A DNA stretch of 64,000 nt, from contig NZ_CP051261.1 of NCBI RefSeq assembly GCF_014236855.1, positions 4,030,001 through 4,094,000 of the forward strand, in the 5' to 3' direction. The position numbers and the translations under genes were made by a program. Each line of letters starts with the position of its first letter. The stretch's first letter is position 1. Origin of the DNA: Xanthomonas sp. SI (GTDB lineage: Bacteria; Pseudomonadota; Gammaproteobacteria; Xanthomonadales; Xanthomonadaceae). Under the pieces are notes generated by a model. The model worked only from the letters and a program-made list of their open reading frames with translations, did not search any database and had not been told where the DNA came from. Positions 62,495 through 64,000 of this stretch are shown here, one piece after another.

Positions 62495-63568
62495 TCAGCC
62501 TGGGCCAGACTGCGGCGGCGCACCGACCGGGGTCGCTGTGGCCGGTTCGGCCCAGATCCGCCGCCACATTTTCGCCAGCGCCGCGCGGATCTGCCCGCGC
62601 GCCACCGGGGCGCGATAGGCCGCCTGCAGCTGGCGCGGCTCGATCGCCTGCCAGCCATCGCCGTTCTGCCGCGCCACCGCGAAGTTGAAGTTGTAGTCCG
62701 GCTCCAGGCCCATGCGCAGGTCGCTGAGCATCAGCTCGCCGTCCTTGACCTGCGCGCGCATGAAGCCGCGGTTGAACCAGGCCAGCCGCTGCACCGCCGG
62801 CAGCGCGCGCACTTCGCCCAGCGCCTGGGTGTTGGAGGGATAGCCCTGGAAGCGCATCGGCCCGTGGTCGGCGACCAGCGAGCGCTCGCCGATCACGTAG
62901 CCGCTCGGGGTCATCGCCACCACCCGCCACAGCAGCGTGTTGAACGGCATCGGCACCGAGAAGCGCGGCGCGTGCTGCAGGCCCATCGCCGCCAGCGCAC
63001 GGTCGGCTTCGCGATCGACCAGGTGCTTGGCCAGCAGCGACCAGCCCAGGTAGGCGCTGCTCAGGATCAGCCCGGCCAGCAGCGCCTGCTGCGCCACGCG
63101 CCGCGCACGCGCCCACCAGGCGATGGCGCAGGCCAGGATCAGCCACAGCGTGTATGCCGGGTCGATGATGAAGACGCTGGACCACATCGCCGGCGGCGGC
63201 CGCAGCGGCCACCACAGCTGGGTGCCGTAGACGGTGAACGCATCGAGCAGCGGATGCGTGATCAGCGCCAGCTGCATCGCCCAGAACCAGCGCCGCGGCG
63301 CTGCGGCCACGCGGCCATGGCCGAAGCGCCGGTACAGCCACCAGATCAGCCAGCCGAGCAGCGGCAGCACGAACAGCGAATGGCTGAAGCTGCGGTGCAC
63401 CGTCATCAACGTGACCGGATCGCGGGTCAGCGGCAGCAGGAGCAGCGAATCGAGATCGGGCACGGTGCCGAGCGCGGCGCCGGCGAGCAATGCAGCGCGG
63501 CGATGCGCCGCAGGGGCGATGGCCGCGGCGATGGCGCCGCAAAGTACGATCTGGGTGAGGGAATCCAT
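62495..63568 (-). CDS. YdjM-like membrane-bound metal-dependent hydrolase
   Basis: A 357-residue inner-membrane protein of the LexA-binding, YdjM-type hydrolase family (PF04307). N-terminal helices carry the conserved metal-site pattern: DSLTQIVLCG, GTVPDLDSLL, HRSFSHSLFVLP and ITHPLLDAFT. The C-terminal half is soluble (LRMGLEPDYNFNFAV) and ends in a Pro/Gly tail. Substrate unknown. Convergent with dusB. Confidence 0.88.
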   Translation of the reverse strand: MDSLTQIVLCGAIAAAIAPAAHRRAALLAGAALGTVPDLDSLLLLPLTRDPVTLMTVHRSFSHSLFVLPLLGWLIWWLYRRFGHGRVAAAPRRWFWAMQLALITHPLLDAFTVYGTQLWWPLRPPPAMWSSVFIIDPAYTLWLILACAIAWWARARRVAQQALLAGLILSSAYLGWSLLAKHLVDREADRALAAMGLQHAPRFSVPMPFNTLLWRVVAMTPSGYVIGERSLVADHGPMRFQGYPSNTQALGEVRALPAVQRLAWFNRGFMRAQVKDGELMLSDLRMGLEPDYNFNFAVARQNGDGWQAIEPRQLQAAYRAPVARGQIRAALAKMWRRIWAEPATATPVGAPPQSGPG

Positions 63569-63666
63569 CGGCCGATGCTAACAGGCGATGGGGCATCGGC
63601 GATTTGAAGAAAACCGTCACGCGCCTGTTGCTTGCAAGGGTCTTGCGGCCAATCCTCCGGGTGCAC

Positions 63667-63749
63667 TGTAGGAGGGGCTTCAGCCCCGACCGGTTCCCAA
63701 GCCGGTAGGCATGTCGCCTTCGTTCGTCGCGGCTGAAGCCGCTCCCACA
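63667..63749. repeat. REP palindrome derivative (GGGGCTTCAGCCCC variant)
   Basis: Left arm TGTAGGAGGGGCTTCAGCCC, right arm GTCGCGGCTGAAGCC...CCACA, so the two arms belong to slightly different sub-types. First of three in 330 nt at the window edge. Confidence 0.8.
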
Positions 63750-63777
63750 GGATTTGCGGTGCGCCGGCCAGGTGCAC

Positions 63778-63879
63778 TATGGGAAGGGGCTTTGCGTGGC
63801 CTTGGGGCGTCAGCCCAGACTGGTTCCGAAGTCGGCAGGTATTCTGGCTTCGTTAGTCGCGGCTGAAGCCGCTCCTACA
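63778..63879. repeat. REP palindrome derivative, left arm degenerate
   Basis: The right arm is the standard GTCGCGGCTGAAGCC...TACA; the left arm has insertions and mismatches (GGGAAGGGGCTTTGCG...). The hairpin would be weak. Confidence 0.7.
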
Positions 63880-63908
63880 GGGGCGTGCGGCAGGACGGCT
63901 GGGTGCCT

Positions 63909-63990
63909 TGTGGGAGGGGCTTCGGCGCCGATGGCGTACGACGCCGGAAGTTCTACCGCTCCGTTCGTCGCGACTGAAGTCGCTCCCACA
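63909..63990. repeat. REP palindrome derivative, both arms changed
   Basis: Left arm TGTGGGAGGGGCTTCGGCGC and right arm GTCGCGACTGAAGTCGCTCC. It continues to the window edge region, so more copies may follow. Confidence 0.7.
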
Positions 63991-64000
63991 AGGAGCGCCG

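Overview
The window is about 64 kb of very GC-rich chromosomal DNA from a gammaproteobacterium of the Xanthomonadaceae, most likely Xanthomonas or a close relative. The evidence is the block lptD-surA-pdxA-rsmA-apaG-apaH with a Xanthomonas-like LptD, the folA/thyA/lgt cluster, paired UbiH-type hydroxylases, and the intergenic palindrome family with core TGTAGGAGCGGCTTCAGC. The species is not determined. I saw no rRNA, tRNA, CRISPR array, prophage or plasmid gene.

Layout, left to right. (1) 1-2948: a translationally coupled regulatory operon: a cut-off GAF/LuxR-type regulator, a CHASE3 hybrid kinase and a lone receiver protein. (2) 3-19 kb: housekeeping and small accessory genes: GST, glnS, an AraC regulator with an EamA exporter, two lipoproteins, a deaminase, rlmM, a Tat-exported oxidoreductase, an SMP-30-like protein, an orphan gene, an EF-hand protein, a ComJ-like protein, two Ubi hydroxylases, a BtuM-like vitamin B12 transporter beside a cobalamin adenosyltransferase, and an HDAC-family deacylase. 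(3) 19.3-26.4 kb: the outer-membrane biogenesis/RNA-maintenance operon lptD to apaH. (4) 26.4-27.7 kb: an IS110-family element inserted in a REP palindrome, with a readable bridge-RNA region. (5) 27.7-33.8 kb, minus strand: folA, thyA, lgt, an 80-bp tandem repeat, two TPM-domain genes, lemA, terC and dgkA. (6) 34-45 kb: an esterase, then a two-component system directly upstream of a permease-adaptor-outer-membrane RND efflux operon, followed by a second two-component system on the other strand. (7) 45-49.6 kb: tesA divergent from a Ybb-type ABC transporter, plus a divergent GIY-YIG-like protein. (8) 49.7-53.9 kb: a Fur-box-controlled heme uptake operon. (9) 54-64 kb: aldo/keto reductase, nucleoside transporter plus ribokinase-family kinase, a DUF4893-like protein, a GH98 lipoprotein, dusB with a duplicated 3' end, a membrane hydrolase, and three degenerate REP palindromes at the edge.

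The most notable result is the IS110 element. Removing it and one AG (CT on its coding strand) restores a perfect REP arm. The 216 nt upstream of its transposase hold two stem-loops. The first loop contains segments matching both halves of the REP target, and the second contains segments matching both ends of the element, in the order expected of an IS621-type bridge RNA. All matching was done by eye; no folding or database search was run.
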